A stretch of DNA of 64,000 bases from Bhargavaea cecembensis DSE10 (GTDB lineage Bacteria; Bacillota; Bacilli; Bacillales_A; Planococcaceae): contig NZ_AOFT01000015.1 in NCBI RefSeq assembly GCF_000348905.1, positions 1 through 64,000 of the forward strand, written 5' to 3'. Below the pieces are notes generated by a model. That model saw only the letters and a program-made list of their open reading frames with translations, ran no database searches and was not told the DNA's origin. Positions 1 to 8,766 of the stretch are shown here, piece by piece (position 1 is the first letter of the stretch; the number at the start of each line of letters is the position of its first letter). A program made the translations under genes and the position numbers.

Positions 1-61
1 TTTTTGCGGTATCAGGAAAATCACACCACCTCAAAAATCTACCAATATTCCCCTATTACGG

Positions 62-87
62 GTTTGATAGAAGAGGCCCGGGGGAAG
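62..87 (+). promoter_or_regulatory. Candidate sigma-B promoter of the catalase gene
   Basis: GTTTGA (62-67) and GGGAAG (82-87) are separated by 14 bp, close to the general-stress consensus GTTTAA-N12/15-GGGWAW. It lies about 135 bp before the catalase start. B. subtilis katE is a known sigma-B target, so the context fits. The match is imperfect at both boxes. Confidence 0.4.
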
Positions 88-221
88 AAGTGTACGGATA
101 AAGGCGAAAGGGGTGACTTCAGTTGCCTGATCCGGAAGTCTAGCAACGTTTTCGGGTTCAAGCAAAGGAGGATCCAACCGTACGGAGAGCCTTGCAAAAT
201 CATGAGGAAAAGGGTGGAAGC

Positions 222-2270
222 ATGGATCACAAACACGAAGGCACGACAAACAAGAAACATGAGCAGCTGGAACAGTTCCGCCGTGAGAACACGGGAAAGC
301 CGATGACCGACATCAACGGCAACAAAGTCGCCAATGACCAGAAAACACTTCGCGCGGGCAAGCGCGGTCCGCTCCTCATGCAGGATTTCCACTTCTACAA
401 AAAGCAGTCACACTTCAACCGTGAACGGATCCCCGAGAAAGTCGTCCACGCACGGGGCTACGGTGTCCATGGGGAATTCATCGCCACAGAGTCAATGAAG
501 GACTACACGATGGCGAAATTCCTTGAACCAGGTACGAAAACACCGGTTTTCGTCCGCTTCTCCAACTTCCAGGGGAACAGGGGCTCGAAGGACACTGCAG
601 TCGACATCCGCGGATTCGCCACGAAATTCTATACCGAGGAAGGCAACTATGACATGCTGGCGCTCCAGTTCCCGGTGTTCATCCTGGCCGACGCGATGAA
701 GTTCATGGACGTGACGCATGCGGCAAAACCGGAGCCGAGGCAGCATATGCCGCAGGCGACGACGGCCCACGATAACTTCTGGGACTATGTCACAAGCAAC
801 CCGGAATCGGCGCATATGGTCATGTGGCTCATGTCGATGCGCGGCCGCCCGCGCAGCTGGCGAATGATGGAAGGTTATCCGGTCAACACGTTCCGCTTCG
901 TTAACGAAAAAGGCAAGTCCACGTTCGTCCGGTTTATCTGGAAGCCGAAGCTCGGTGTCCATTCGATTACGCTGGATGAAGGGAATATCATCGGCGGCGT
1001 CGACCCGGACTTCCACCGCCGGGACATCATCGAAGCAATCGAGAGCGGGGCATATCCGGAATATGACCTGTGCGTCCAGCTGATCGACGAGGAAGATGAA
1101 TTCAAGTTCGACTTTGACATCCTCGACGACACCAAGCTGTGGCCGCAGGAAGAAGTGCCGCCGAAAGTCATCGGCAAGATGGTGCTGAACCGTCTCCAGG
1201 ACAACTTCTTCGCAGAGACCGAACAGTCTGCGTTTAACCCGGCGAACCTCGTACCGGGCATCGAGTTCACGAATGACCCGGTGCTGCAGGGCCGTTCGTT
1301 CGCCTACCGTGATACGGAGCTCCATCGCCACCATTCCGCGAACTACGAGGAACTGCCGATCAACCGGCCAATCTCCGACGTGAACCACAACCTGCGCGAC
1401 AGCTATCTGAAGTACCCGATCGAGCAGGACAATGTCCACTTCCACAACAACATGCAGGCGGAAAACACGCCACACGAAACCCCCGCACCTGAGGGGTATG
1501 AGCATTATCCGGAGAAGGTGGAAGGCGAGGTAACAAGGGAGCACCCGAGCGATTCGTTCCAGGACTACTACTCGCAGCCGCGCATGTTCTGGAACAGCCT
1601 GTCGATGCCGGAGAAGCAGGACCTGATCGAATCGTTCAGCTTCCACGTCGGCGGTGTGAAGAACAAGGAGATCCGTCAGAAGACGGTGGAGATGTTCGCG
1701 AACGTCGACACCGAGATGGCCACGATGCTTGCACAGAACGTCGGCGTGATGCCGCCGAAGACACAGCATGTCGACTACGAAAAAAGCTACCCGTCCCTGA
1801 GCCAGCTGAACACCCCGCACTCCGCGATGACTTCCAGGGTCGCGGTCGTCATCGGAGACGGATTCGACGAGAAGGAAGTCGACAAGATGCTGGCAGCGCT
1901 GAAAGGCGTCGGAGCGGTGCTTGATATCATCTCCGAGACGCTGGCTCCGGTCAAAGGAAACAACGGTATGGAGCTTACACCGACCAACAGTTTCCTGACC
2001 GTCCACCCGACGCTGTATGATTCGGTCTACCTGGTTGGCGGCAAGGCGAAGATGAACCAGCTCAAATTCGACCAGGGAGCGATGGACTTCTTCAAGATGC
2101 ACTACATGTTCATGAAGCCGATCGCCGTCGGGGCAGGTGCCGCCGAGTATGCGGCCATGAGCACGGAAGCCAACAACCTGGACGGCGTCGTCATGGCGGA
2201 AAACAATCCGGAATTTGCGGACCAGTACATCGAAGCACTTGCGATGAAGCGCTTCTGGGACCGCACCTGA
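222..2270 (+). CDS. katE: Large-subunit (KatE/HPII-type) catalase, divergent active site
   Basis: Haem catalase expected to dismutate H2O2 in the cytoplasm. The ATG at 222 follows AAAGGGTGG (209-217) and gives 682 residues, the usual length for Bacillus KatE-type enzymes with a C-terminal DJ-1/GATase1-like domain (about residues 540-682, containing VAVVIGDGFDEKEV). The distal His is present in VVHARG (H76) and the proximal haem Tyr in RSFAYRDT (R358, Y362). The near-invariant distal Asn of the family motif VGNN-P-VFF is absent: here the stretch reads MLALQFPVF, with Leu148-Gln149 in place of Asn-Asn. Catalase fold is certain; full catalase activity is not. Monocistronic, with a strong terminator and a candidate sigma-B promoter. 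Confidence 0.93.
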   Translation: MDHKHEGTTNKKHEQLEQFRRENTGKPMTDINGNKVANDQKTLRAGKRGPLLMQDFHFYKKQSHFNRERIPEKVVHARGYGVHGEFIATESMKDYTMAKFLEPGTKTPVFVRFSNFQGNRGSKDTAVDIRGFATKFYTEEGNYDMLALQFPVFILADAMKFMDVTHAAKPEPRQHMPQATTAHDNFWDYVTSNPESAHMVMWLMSMRGRPRSWRMMEGYPVNTFRFVNEKGKSTFVRFIWKPKLGVHSITLDEGNIIGGVDPDFHRRDIIEAIESGAYPEYDLCVQLIDEEDEFKFDFDILDDTKLWPQEEVPPKVIGKMVLNRLQDNFFAETEQSAFNPANLVPGIEFTNDPVLQGRSFAYRDTELHRHHSANYEELPINRPISDVNHNLRDSYLKYPIEQDNVHFHNNMQAENTPHETPAPEGYEHYPEKVEGEVTREHPSDSFQDYYSQPRMFWNSLSMPEKQDLIESFSFHVGGVKNKEIRQKTVEMFANVDTEMATMLAQNVGVMPPKTQHVDYEKSYPSLSQLNTPHSAMTSRVAVVIGDGFDEKEVDKMLAALKGVGAVLDIISETLAPVKGNNGMELTPTNSFLTVHPTLYDSVYLVGGKAKMNQLKFDQGAMDFFKMHYMFMKPIAVGAGAAEYAAMSTEANNLDGVVMAENNPEFADQYIEALAMKRFWDRT

Positions 2271-2285
2271 TAGAAAGACAAACAA

Positions 2286-2318
2286 GCCCGATCCGGCTTT
2301 TGCCGGGTCGGGCGTTTT
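2286..2318 (+). terminator. Intrinsic terminator after katE
   Basis: A 12-bp near-perfect stem (GCCCGATCCGGC with GCCGGGTCGGGC) around a TTTT loop, then GTTTT. The opposite strand also ends in a T-rich stretch, so it may serve the convergent tetR gene as well. Confidence 0.85.
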
Positions 2319-2327
2319 GGTGCGGGG

Positions 2328-2981
2328 TTACAATCGGACGCCTTCGATGACTTCACGAATATAGGTCATCGTGTTTTCTTCAGCTTTTCCGATATCATAA
2401 TCCAGCCGGTGATTAAGGATGCTTGTCATCATGCCCTGCCAGATCAGGTTGGTCTTCTCATTGACCGGATTCATCTGTTCGGGCGGGATCTGTCCTTCCT
2501 CGGCGGCCATCTGAAGCATAGATTTCCCCCGCTTCATCACACTCCGTTCAAACAGGGTAGGCTGGAGTTCGTCAGGAACATTGACCAGTTCAGCCGGGTA
2601 AACTTCATAATAGCGCTGCATCAGTTTCCCGGGCTGGTCCCCGAGGTCCATGATAAATACCGCATTGAAAAGTTTGGGTGATCGGAACGAATGGCGGATA
2701 AAACATTCCCAGGCGATCAAATACCTGTCGAGCGGTGTTTCCCCGTCTTCCATCAGAGAGGTTACTTCTTCGATATAGCCGCCAAGCAGCCGCATCGCTG
2801 CAAAAAACTTCAGATGGGACAGTTCACTGAAATAGTTATAGAGCGTGGCACTATTGTAGCCGGCGCGGTCCGCAACCTTGCGGATTGTCACTTTGTCGAT
2901 CCCTTCCTCATGGATGATTTCCACTGTCGCTTCAATGAAATACTTCCACATCCGGCTCTTCTGCAATTGCTTGTTTGTCAT
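2328..2981 (-). CDS. TetR/AcrR family transcriptional regulator
   Basis: 217 residues. The N-terminal 60 hold a TetR helix-turn-helix (GIDKVTIRKVADRAGYNSATL then YNYF); the rest is the helical ligand-binding and dimer part. The start follows GGAGGTG. The gene is divergent from the BCCT carrier/hydrolase pair, and the shared 198-bp intergenic region contains a perfect 8-bp inverted repeat, so it is probably the local repressor of that pair (inference). The inducer is unknown and is presumably the transported compound or a derivative. Confidence 0.88.
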   Translation of the reverse strand: MTNKQLQKSRMWKYFIEATVEIIHEEGIDKVTIRKVADRAGYNSATLYNYFSELSHLKFFAAMRLLGGYIEEVTSLMEDGETPLDRYLIAWECFIRHSFRSPKLFNAVFIMDLGDQPGKLMQRYYEVYPAELVNVPDELQPTLFERSVMKRGKSMLQMAAEEGQIPPEQMNPVNEKTNLIWQGMMTSILNHRLDYDIGKAEENTMTYIREVIEGVRL

Positions 2982-3073
2982 ACCGGACCGGCACCTCCGT
3001 GTTCAGATAAAAATGAAAACGCTTTTGCAAACTACTTTATCATATGTTAGCATAATCAATGTCACAAAAATAA

Positions 3074-3104
3074 TCATGATTACAATATCCATCATGATTG
3101 TAAT
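3074..3104. promoter_or_regulatory. Candidate TetR operator: overlapping direct and inverted repeats
   Basis: TCATGATTACAAT (3074-3086) and TCATGATTGTAAT (3092-3104) are direct repeats with an 18-bp period. Within them ATTACAAT and ATTGTAAT form a perfect inverted repeat with a 10-bp gap (3079-3104). The site lies between the divergent tetR and BCCT genes, about 75 bp before the BCCT start, as expected for a local repressor site. Confidence 0.5.
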
Positions 3105-3179
3105 TCTTTCTGATTGCAAGCGTGAATTTGCATGCGCAACGGCAATTGGATGACATAAAAACATTTGAGAGGTGATTGG

Positions 3180-4718
3180 GTGCAGAATGCACGGATAGAT
3201 TCCTTTATCTTCTGGTTTGCGATTATTGTTGTCCTATTGGCCACGGTGTCCCTGGTAATCTTCCGGGAAAGCGCTGAACCGGTACTGGATCAGATCATGA
3301 CCGGAATCACATTTAAAATGGATTGGGCCTGGCAGTTTCTCACCATCGGCCTGTTTGTATTATTGATCTGGCTGGCGTTCAGCCGTTTTGGCAAGATTCG
3401 GCTCGGTGACGGAAAGCCGGAGTTCTCGACGTTCAGCTGGGGCACGATGCTGTTCACGGCGGGGATGGGGACAAGTATCATGTATTGGTCCATGGTGGAG
3501 CCGCTCTACTACTACTCCGGACCCCCGTTCGGAAATGAACCCGGCAGCCAGGCGGCGGCCGAGTGGTCGCTGACCTACGCGCTGTTCCACTGGGGGATTT
3601 CCGCATGGTCCTTGTACGCATTCCCGACAGTTGTCATTGCCTATTCCTATTTCATCAGGAAGCAGCCTTCCCTGAAGATGAGCGTCGCGCTGCGCGGCGC
3701 GCTCGGAAAATACGCGGACGGCTGGCTGGGCAAGGTGATCGATATTCTCGTGATCTGGAGCCTGATCGGCGGACTGGGCACGACGCTCGGCCTTGGTGTG
3801 CCGATGGTCTCGCAGGTCGTTGCCCGTGTGTTCGGACTGGAGCCGTCACTGATGCTGGATGCCGTCCTGGTTGTCCTGATCACGGTCGTTTACTCGGCAA
3901 GTGCCTATCTCGGCCTACATAAAGGGATCCGCCGCCTGAGCGACCTGAACGTCTATCTCGCTTTGGCACTTGCGGTCTTCGTGCTGCTTGCGGGCCCTAC
4001 GCTGTTTATCCTGACCTACTTCACAAACAGCTTCGGCATGATGATCCAGAATTTCGCCATGATGAGCTTTTATACGGACCCGATCGGGCAGGGCGGGTTC
4101 CCTCAAGCGTGGACGGTCTTTTATTGGGCCTGGTTCGCGGCTACGGCACCGTTCATGGGGCTGTTTGTGGCACGGATCTCAAGGGGCCGGACCATCCGCC
4201 AATTGATCATGCACATGCTTCTCTGGGGGTCGGTCGGCGCCTGGATCTACTTTATGGTCTTTGGCGGCTACTCGATGAATGCCGAATTGACCGGCAAGCT
4301 GGACCTGTCCGGAATCCTGGCGGAAAAGGGCGGCGATGCTGCGGTTGTCGAGATTCTGAGTTCACTGCCGCTGAGCGCCATCGTTCTGCCGTTCTTCATT
4401 GTCCTGGCCGTCATTTTCCTGTCGACTTCACTGGACTCGGCGACGTATGTTCTTGCCGCCATTGCGACAAAAGAGATGCGTCCGGGACAGGAACCGGCCC
4501 GCTGGCACCGGATGATCTGGGGAGGCGTGCTTGCGGTAATGGGAATTTCATTGCTCCTCGTCGGCGGTCTGAGGGTTGTCCAGACATCAGCAGTCGTGGT
4601 GTCGATTCCGATCTTCCTGTTCTACCTTCTGCTGATTGTTTCGTTGATCAGATGGCTCAAGAAGGACTTCCCCAAAAAATCAGGGTTTGTAATCACTCAG
4701 GCTTCCAAGGAGGAATAA
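3180..4718 (+). CDS. BCCT family transporter with altered substrate box
   Basis: A secondary carrier of the betaine/choline/carnitine transporter family with about 12 membrane helices. AGAGGTGA (3168-3175) places the start at GTG 3180, giving 512 residues, typical of the family. Signatures include TAGMGTSIMYWSMVEP (about 93-108) and ARISRGRT. The TM4 half of the aromatic box is intact (HWGISAWSLY). In the TM8 signature, WTVFYWAWF replaces the usual WTxxYWAWW, and the Trp three residues on is Thr. In BetP-like carriers these Trp residues line the trimethylammonium site, so the ligand may not be a classical betaine. The RBS of the next gene lies inside its 3' end, so the two are co-transcribed. 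Confidence 0.9.
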   Translation: MQNARIDSFIFWFAIIVVLLATVSLVIFRESAEPVLDQIMTGITFKMDWAWQFLTIGLFVLLIWLAFSRFGKIRLGDGKPEFSTFSWGTMLFTAGMGTSIMYWSMVEPLYYYSGPPFGNEPGSQAAAEWSLTYALFHWGISAWSLYAFPTVVIAYSYFIRKQPSLKMSVALRGALGKYADGWLGKVIDILVIWSLIGGLGTTLGLGVPMVSQVVARVFGLEPSLMLDAVLVVLITVVYSASAYLGLHKGIRRLSDLNVYLALALAVFVLLAGPTLFILTYFTNSFGMMIQNFAMMSFYTDPIGQGGFPQAWTVFYWAWFAATAPFMGLFVARISRGRTIRQLIMHMLLWGSVGAWIYFMVFGGYSMNAELTGKLDLSGILAEKGGDAAVVEILSSLPLSAIVLPFFIVLAVIFLSTSLDSATYVLAAIATKEMRPGQEPARWHRMIWGGVLAVMGISLLLVGGLRVVQTSAVVVSIPIFLFYLLLIVSLIRWLKKDFPKKSGFVITQASKEE

Positions 4719-4721
4719 CCG

Positions 4722-6770
4722 TTGGTATTTAACGTACGAGAAACAAACCGATCTGTTCGGGATTCATTTCCCCATAAAATAAAAGAACTGAACAATATTT
4801 GGATTCCGATGTCGGACGGGACAAAGCTGTCCGCCAAAATCTGGCTTCCGGAAGATGCTGAGGAAAATCCGGTTCCGGCCATTCTCGAATACCTGCCTTA
4901 CAGGAAAAACGAGTTCACGGCACTGCGTGACTCGCTGCGGCACCCTTATTTTGCCGGACATGGCTATGCAAGCATCCGGGTCGATATTCGGGGCACCGGG
5001 GATTCTGACGGCATCCTGTATGACGAATATCTGAAGCAGGAGCAGGATGACGCGCTGGAAATCCTGGAATGGATTGAACAGCAGCCGTGGTCCACCGGAA
5101 GTGTCGGCATGATCGGCAAGTCGTGGGGAGGCTTTAACGGGCTGCAGGTCGCCGCGCGCCGTCCCAAACAGCTAAAGACGATCATCACGATCTGCTCGAC
5201 CGACGACCGCTATGCGGATGATGTCCATTACAAAGGCGGCGCCATGCTGGCGTCGGACATGCTCTGGTGGGCCTCGACGATGTTTGCCTACAACGCCCGT
5301 CCTGCCGATCCGGAAGTGGTCGGAGACGCATGGCGGGAGATGTGGCTGAACCGCATGGAGAACACGCCGCCGTACGTCGAGGAATGGGTCCGTCACCAGC
5401 GCCGTGACGCCTACTGGAAACACGGTTCCGTAAATGAGGACTACCGGGCGATCGAGATCCCGGTATTTGCGGTCGGCGGCTGGGCGGATGGCTACCCGAA
5501 TGCCATCCCGAGAATGCTGGAAAACCTGGATGTCCCGCGCAAAGGCCTCATCGGGCCATGGGCGCATGAGTATCCTGAGATGGCGGTGCCCGGTCCTCAG
5601 ATCGGCTTCCTCCAGGAGTGTCTCCGCTGGTGGAATCAGTGGCTGAAGGGGGAGGATACCGGCATCATGGAAGAGCCGATGCTCAGGGCTTACCTTCAGG
5701 ACAGCGTGCCGCCGCAGACCAGCTATGACTACCGTCCCGGACAATGGGTCGCAGAAAAACAATGGCCGCCTGCTGCGATCAAGGACCAGCGCTTTTTCCT
5801 GGGTGAAAACAAGCTCGCAGCAAAGCCTGCGGGCGGCGATGCCATCAAGGTCGGAAGTGTCCAGCAGCACGGGCTGCACGCGGGAGTCTACTGTCCGTTC
5901 GGCCAGCCTGGAGATCTGCCGGCCGACCAGCGGAACGAGAACGGCTATGCCGTCGTCTTCGAATCGGAACCGGTAGAGGAAGAGACATCGATTCTGGGTC
6001 ACCCGACCTTCAGCGTGGAACTGTCTTCGGATAAACCGCATGCATTGATTGCGGTCCGGTTGAACGATGTCGCGCCGGATGGTTCTTCCACACGGGTGAC
6101 ATGGGGGATGCTGAACCTGTCCCATCGTGACAGCGATGAATTCCCTGAACCGCTCGAGCCGGGCAAGACGTACACGGTTGACGTGAAGATGGATGTCATC
6201 GGCTACACGCTTGCCAAGGGGCACCAGTGGCAGCTCGCCATCTCGCCGAACTACTGGCCGCATGCATGGCCATCGCCGGAAGAAGCGACACTCACCGTCT
6301 ATCCTTCCGAGAACACATACCTATCCTTGCCGATTCGCGGGGAAAAGGAAATTGATGCGGAGCTGAAGCCATTCGCTCCAGCCGAAACCGCTCCGGTCCT
6401 GACGAAAGACATCCTGCGGGAGGCCGGTCGGACGCGCGAAATCAAACATGATGTCGTGACGGATGTCTGGACGCTCGATGACTTCTCCGATGAAGGTGCC
6501 CGCCGCCTGCATGTCAACGGCCTGGAATACGGCAGCACGAACCGCAACGTCTATACCGTCAGAGGCGGGGAGCCGCTCAGCGCCAAAGTCGAATGCGACT
6601 GGACGCTGGACGTCGGCCGGGGAGACTGGCAGACCCATCTGGTCACGAAGAGCGTCATGACCGCGGACGAGAAAAACTATTACCTGACGAACCGCCTGAC
6701 CGCCTACGAAGGCGATCAGGAAGTATTCGACAAAACATGGGAAGCGGAGATTCCAAGGGACTTCACCTAA
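4722..6770 (+). CDS. CocE/NonD family serine hydrolase (peptidase S15-like)
   Basis: 682 residues; TTG start 8 bp after AAGGAGG (4707-4713), which lies in the end of the BCCT gene. The alpha/beta-hydrolase half carries the nucleophile Ser134 in GKSWGG, the acid Asp256 in GGWADGY and His282 in GPWAHE. A C-terminal jelly-roll (about 400-670) is typical of PepX/CocE acyl hydrolases. The family cleaves esters or amides (cocaine esterase, glutaryl-7-ACA acylase, X-Pro dipeptidases). Pairing with a BCCT importer suggests that it hydrolyses the imported quaternary-amine-like compound (inference). No signal peptide is seen. Confidence 0.88.
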   Translation: MVFNVRETNRSVRDSFPHKIKELNNIWIPMSDGTKLSAKIWLPEDAEENPVPAILEYLPYRKNEFTALRDSLRHPYFAGHGYASIRVDIRGTGDSDGILYDEYLKQEQDDALEILEWIEQQPWSTGSVGMIGKSWGGFNGLQVAARRPKQLKTIITICSTDDRYADDVHYKGGAMLASDMLWWASTMFAYNARPADPEVVGDAWREMWLNRMENTPPYVEEWVRHQRRDAYWKHGSVNEDYRAIEIPVFAVGGWADGYPNAIPRMLENLDVPRKGLIGPWAHEYPEMAVPGPQIGFLQECLRWWNQWLKGEDTGIMEEPMLRAYLQDSVPPQTSYDYRPGQWVAEKQWPPAAIKDQRFFLGENKLAAKPAGGDAIKVGSVQQHGLHAGVYCPFGQPGDLPADQRNENGYAVVFESEPVEEETSILGHPTFSVELSSDKPHALIAVRLNDVAPDGSSTRVTWGMLNLSHRDSDEFPEPLEPGKTYTVDVKMDVIGYTLAKGHQWQLAISPNYWPHAWPSPEEATLTVYPSENTYLSLPIRGEKEIDAELKPFAPAETAPVLTKDILREAGRTREIKHDVVTDVWTLDDFSDEGARRLHVNGLEYGSTNRNVYTVRGGEPLSAKVECDWTLDVGRGDWQTHLVTKSVMTADEKNYYLTNRLTAYEGDQEVFDKTWEAEIPRDFT

Positions 6771-6787
6771 ATCATTTCATCATGTTC

Positions 6788-6822
6788 GCCCGATCCGGCA
6801 GCCTGCCGGGTCGGGCGTTTTT
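6788..6822 (+). terminator. Intrinsic terminator after the BCCT-hydrolase operon
   Basis: Stem GCCCGATCCGGC / GCCGGGTCGGGC followed by GTTTTT. Both arms are identical to those of the katE terminator 4.5 kb away; only the loop differs. Confidence 0.88.
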
Positions 6823-6929
6823 CGTTGAGGTATTCCTCATTTTCATGTTGATCAATGAATAAAGCGCATTTTGATTATGTCACTGCAAAGATTATAATGA
6901 AAAAGCTAGAAGGACCGGGAGGGAGCGGA

Positions 6930-7811
6930 ATGGAAGAGCGGGATTGGCAGATTCTGAAGACGCTGTTTGCCCATCGCAATATAACAAGGGCAGCAGAAGA
7001 GCTTTATCTCTCACAGCCTTACCTGACCAAGCGGCTCAGGCAGATTGAAGAGACGTTCGGCACCGAGATTGTCCGGCGCGGCAGGAGGGGCGTCAGCTTC
7101 ACTCCGCAGGGAGAGTATCTGGCCGGGCAGGCAGACCGGATGCTTGACCGCTTTGCCCAGATCCGGAAAAACGTCATGCGGATGAAAACAGAGGTGGCCG
7201 GCACGCTGAAAATCGGGGTGTCCAACCATTTTTCAAGGAATCACCTGCCGCATCTGCTGAACCGGTTGCGCCGGCAGTATCCGCAGATTGATTATCAGGT
7301 GCATGCCGGGTGGAGCAGAGAAATCATCGGAATGGTGAATAACAGGCAGGTGCATGTCGGGATCGTGAACGGCGACTTCAACTGGGTGCATCAGGCAGAA
7401 CGTCTGATGAATGACCCGCTAGTTGCCGTCTCAAAAAGAGAGATTCGAAAAGACGAGCTGCCGGATCTAACAAGAATCGAATACCAGACGGAGCATCATT
7501 CCGAGAAACTGGCGGAGCAGTGGTGGGAGGAGAATTTCTGCAGGCCTCCCAAAACGGGCTTTCATGTCGATAAAGCCGATACAGCCAAGGAATTGGTGAA
7601 GAGCGGTGTCGGCTACGCCATTTTGCCGGAGATGATCATCGGTGACAGCGACCGGCTGTACCGGCATGAAATTACCGGCCGGGACGGCCTGCCGATTTCC
7701 TCCGGCATTTATTTGTATTATCCGGAGGAGTTCCGGGAAATCAGATTGGTCGGCGCGTTCATCAACTTCATGAAAACAGAGCATGAGGATCAGCAGAAGC
7801 AAGGATACTAG
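6930..7811 (+). CDS. LysR family transcriptional regulator (first of a pair)
   Basis: 293 residues from the ATG at 6930, preceded by GGGAGG; this is the usual LysR length. The N-terminal winged HTH shows the LysR pattern (NITRAAEELYLSQPYLTKRL then QIEETFG), followed by a periplasmic-binding-like effector domain. It precedes an AEC permease by 20 bp. A second, clearly related LysR follows that permease: both begin with a DW-x-IL segment and share SQ-x-x-(L/I)TKRL and a GWSR motif. The effector is unknown, probably a small carboxylate moved by the permease. Confidence 0.88.
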   Translation: MEERDWQILKTLFAHRNITRAAEELYLSQPYLTKRLRQIEETFGTEIVRRGRRGVSFTPQGEYLAGQADRMLDRFAQIRKNVMRMKTEVAGTLKIGVSNHFSRNHLPHLLNRLRRQYPQIDYQVHAGWSREIIGMVNNRQVHVGIVNGDFNWVHQAERLMNDPLVAVSKREIRKDELPDLTRIEYQTEHHSEKLAEQWWEENFCRPPKTGFHVDKADTAKELVKSGVGYAILPEMIIGDSDRLYRHEITGRDGLPISSGIYLYYPEEFREIRLVGAFINFMKTEHEDQQKQGY

Positions 7812-7831
7812 AATGAACTGGGGTTTTCCGC

Positions 7832-8755
7832 ATGGAGATTTTATCCACCATTCTCCTGAAAGTCATCGCACCCGTCTTTGTCCTGATCGGGGCGGGTGCC
7901 ATGATGCACAGGATATTCAACTTGAATCTCTCGACACTGTCAAAGCTGCTGACCTACTATTTTCTCCCGGTCGTGGCGTTCATCAATGTCTATGACAGCC
8001 AGATGACAGGGGATATGTTCTTTATCATCGTCATTGTCCAGCTGCTTGCTGCGGCAGTCATGGCCGGAATTTCCTCAGGCCTGTCACGGCTTCTGAAACT
8101 GAACAGGGGCATGGACGCGACGTTCAAGAACAGCGTGGTTTTGATGAACTCCGGCAATTATGGTGTTCCTGTAAGCCAGCTGGTTTTCCAGGCCCAGCCG
8201 GTCGGAGTCGCGGTGCAGGTGATCGTGATGATCATCCAGAACCTCATCACCTATACATATGGGCTTTACAATTCGCTGTCTGCCCGGCACGGCGGGACAA
8301 AGGCGATCCGCGAATTCCTGAAGATGCCGGTGCTGTATGCATTGCTTCTCGGACTGGTGCTGAAAAGCCTGGATATCAGGCTGCCGTTCTTTATCATGGA
8401 GCCGGTTGAACGGTCAGCGGATGCGTTTCTTGCGATTGCACTCCTGGCCCTGGGCGCGCAGGTCGCCTTCATCAAAATCGGGAAGATCAATAAAGTGATC
8501 ATTGCCAGCTGTATCGGCAGGCTATTGATGGGCCCGGCCGTATCGCTTTGCATCATCTTTCTGCTGGGTTTGGACGGCATTGTGGCACAGGCTCTCTTTA
8601 TCGCCAGCTCATTCCCGTCCTCCAGGAACAGCGCCCAATTCGCTCTGGAATACAATAATTATCCCGAAATGGGCGGGCAGATTGTCCTTGTAACGACGGC
8701 GCTCAGCGCCCTGACCGTCACACTGGCCGTCTACGTGTCCAAACTGATCTTTTGA
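7832..8755 (+). CDS. AEC (auxin efflux carrier-like) family permease
   Basis: 307 residues and about 10 hydrophobic helices, with the family features: PVFVLIGAGAMM at the first helix, an internal VLMNSGNYGVPV motif (helix 4), and a similar C-terminal half with ASSFPSSRNS. Bacterial AEC members include the malonate and malate carriers MdcF and MleP, often next to LysR genes. The RBS is weak. The stop overlaps the RBS of the second LysR gene, implying co-transcription. The substrate cannot be read from the sequence. Confidence 0.85.
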   Translation: MEILSTILLKVIAPVFVLIGAGAMMHRIFNLNLSTLSKLLTYYFLPVVAFINVYDSQMTGDMFFIIVIVQLLAAAVMAGISSGLSRLLKLNRGMDATFKNSVVLMNSGNYGVPVSQLVFQAQPVGVAVQVIVMIIQNLITYTYGLYNSLSARHGGTKAIREFLKMPVLYALLLGLVLKSLDIRLPFFIMEPVERSADAFLAIALLALGAQVAFIKIGKINKVIIASCIGRLLMGPAVSLCIIFLLGLDGIVAQALFIASSFPSSRNSAQFALEYNNYPEMGGQIVLVTTALSALTVTLAVYVSKLIF

Positions 8756-8766
8756 GAGGAGAAGCG

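Noticed and set aside
492-2285. Long open frame (597 codons) on the minus strand opposite katE
   Set aside because: Its product is low-complexity (His/Val/Arg/Asp-rich) with no family, it lacks an RBS, and it mirrors a certain catalase gene. It is an antisense shadow caused by high G+C at third positions.
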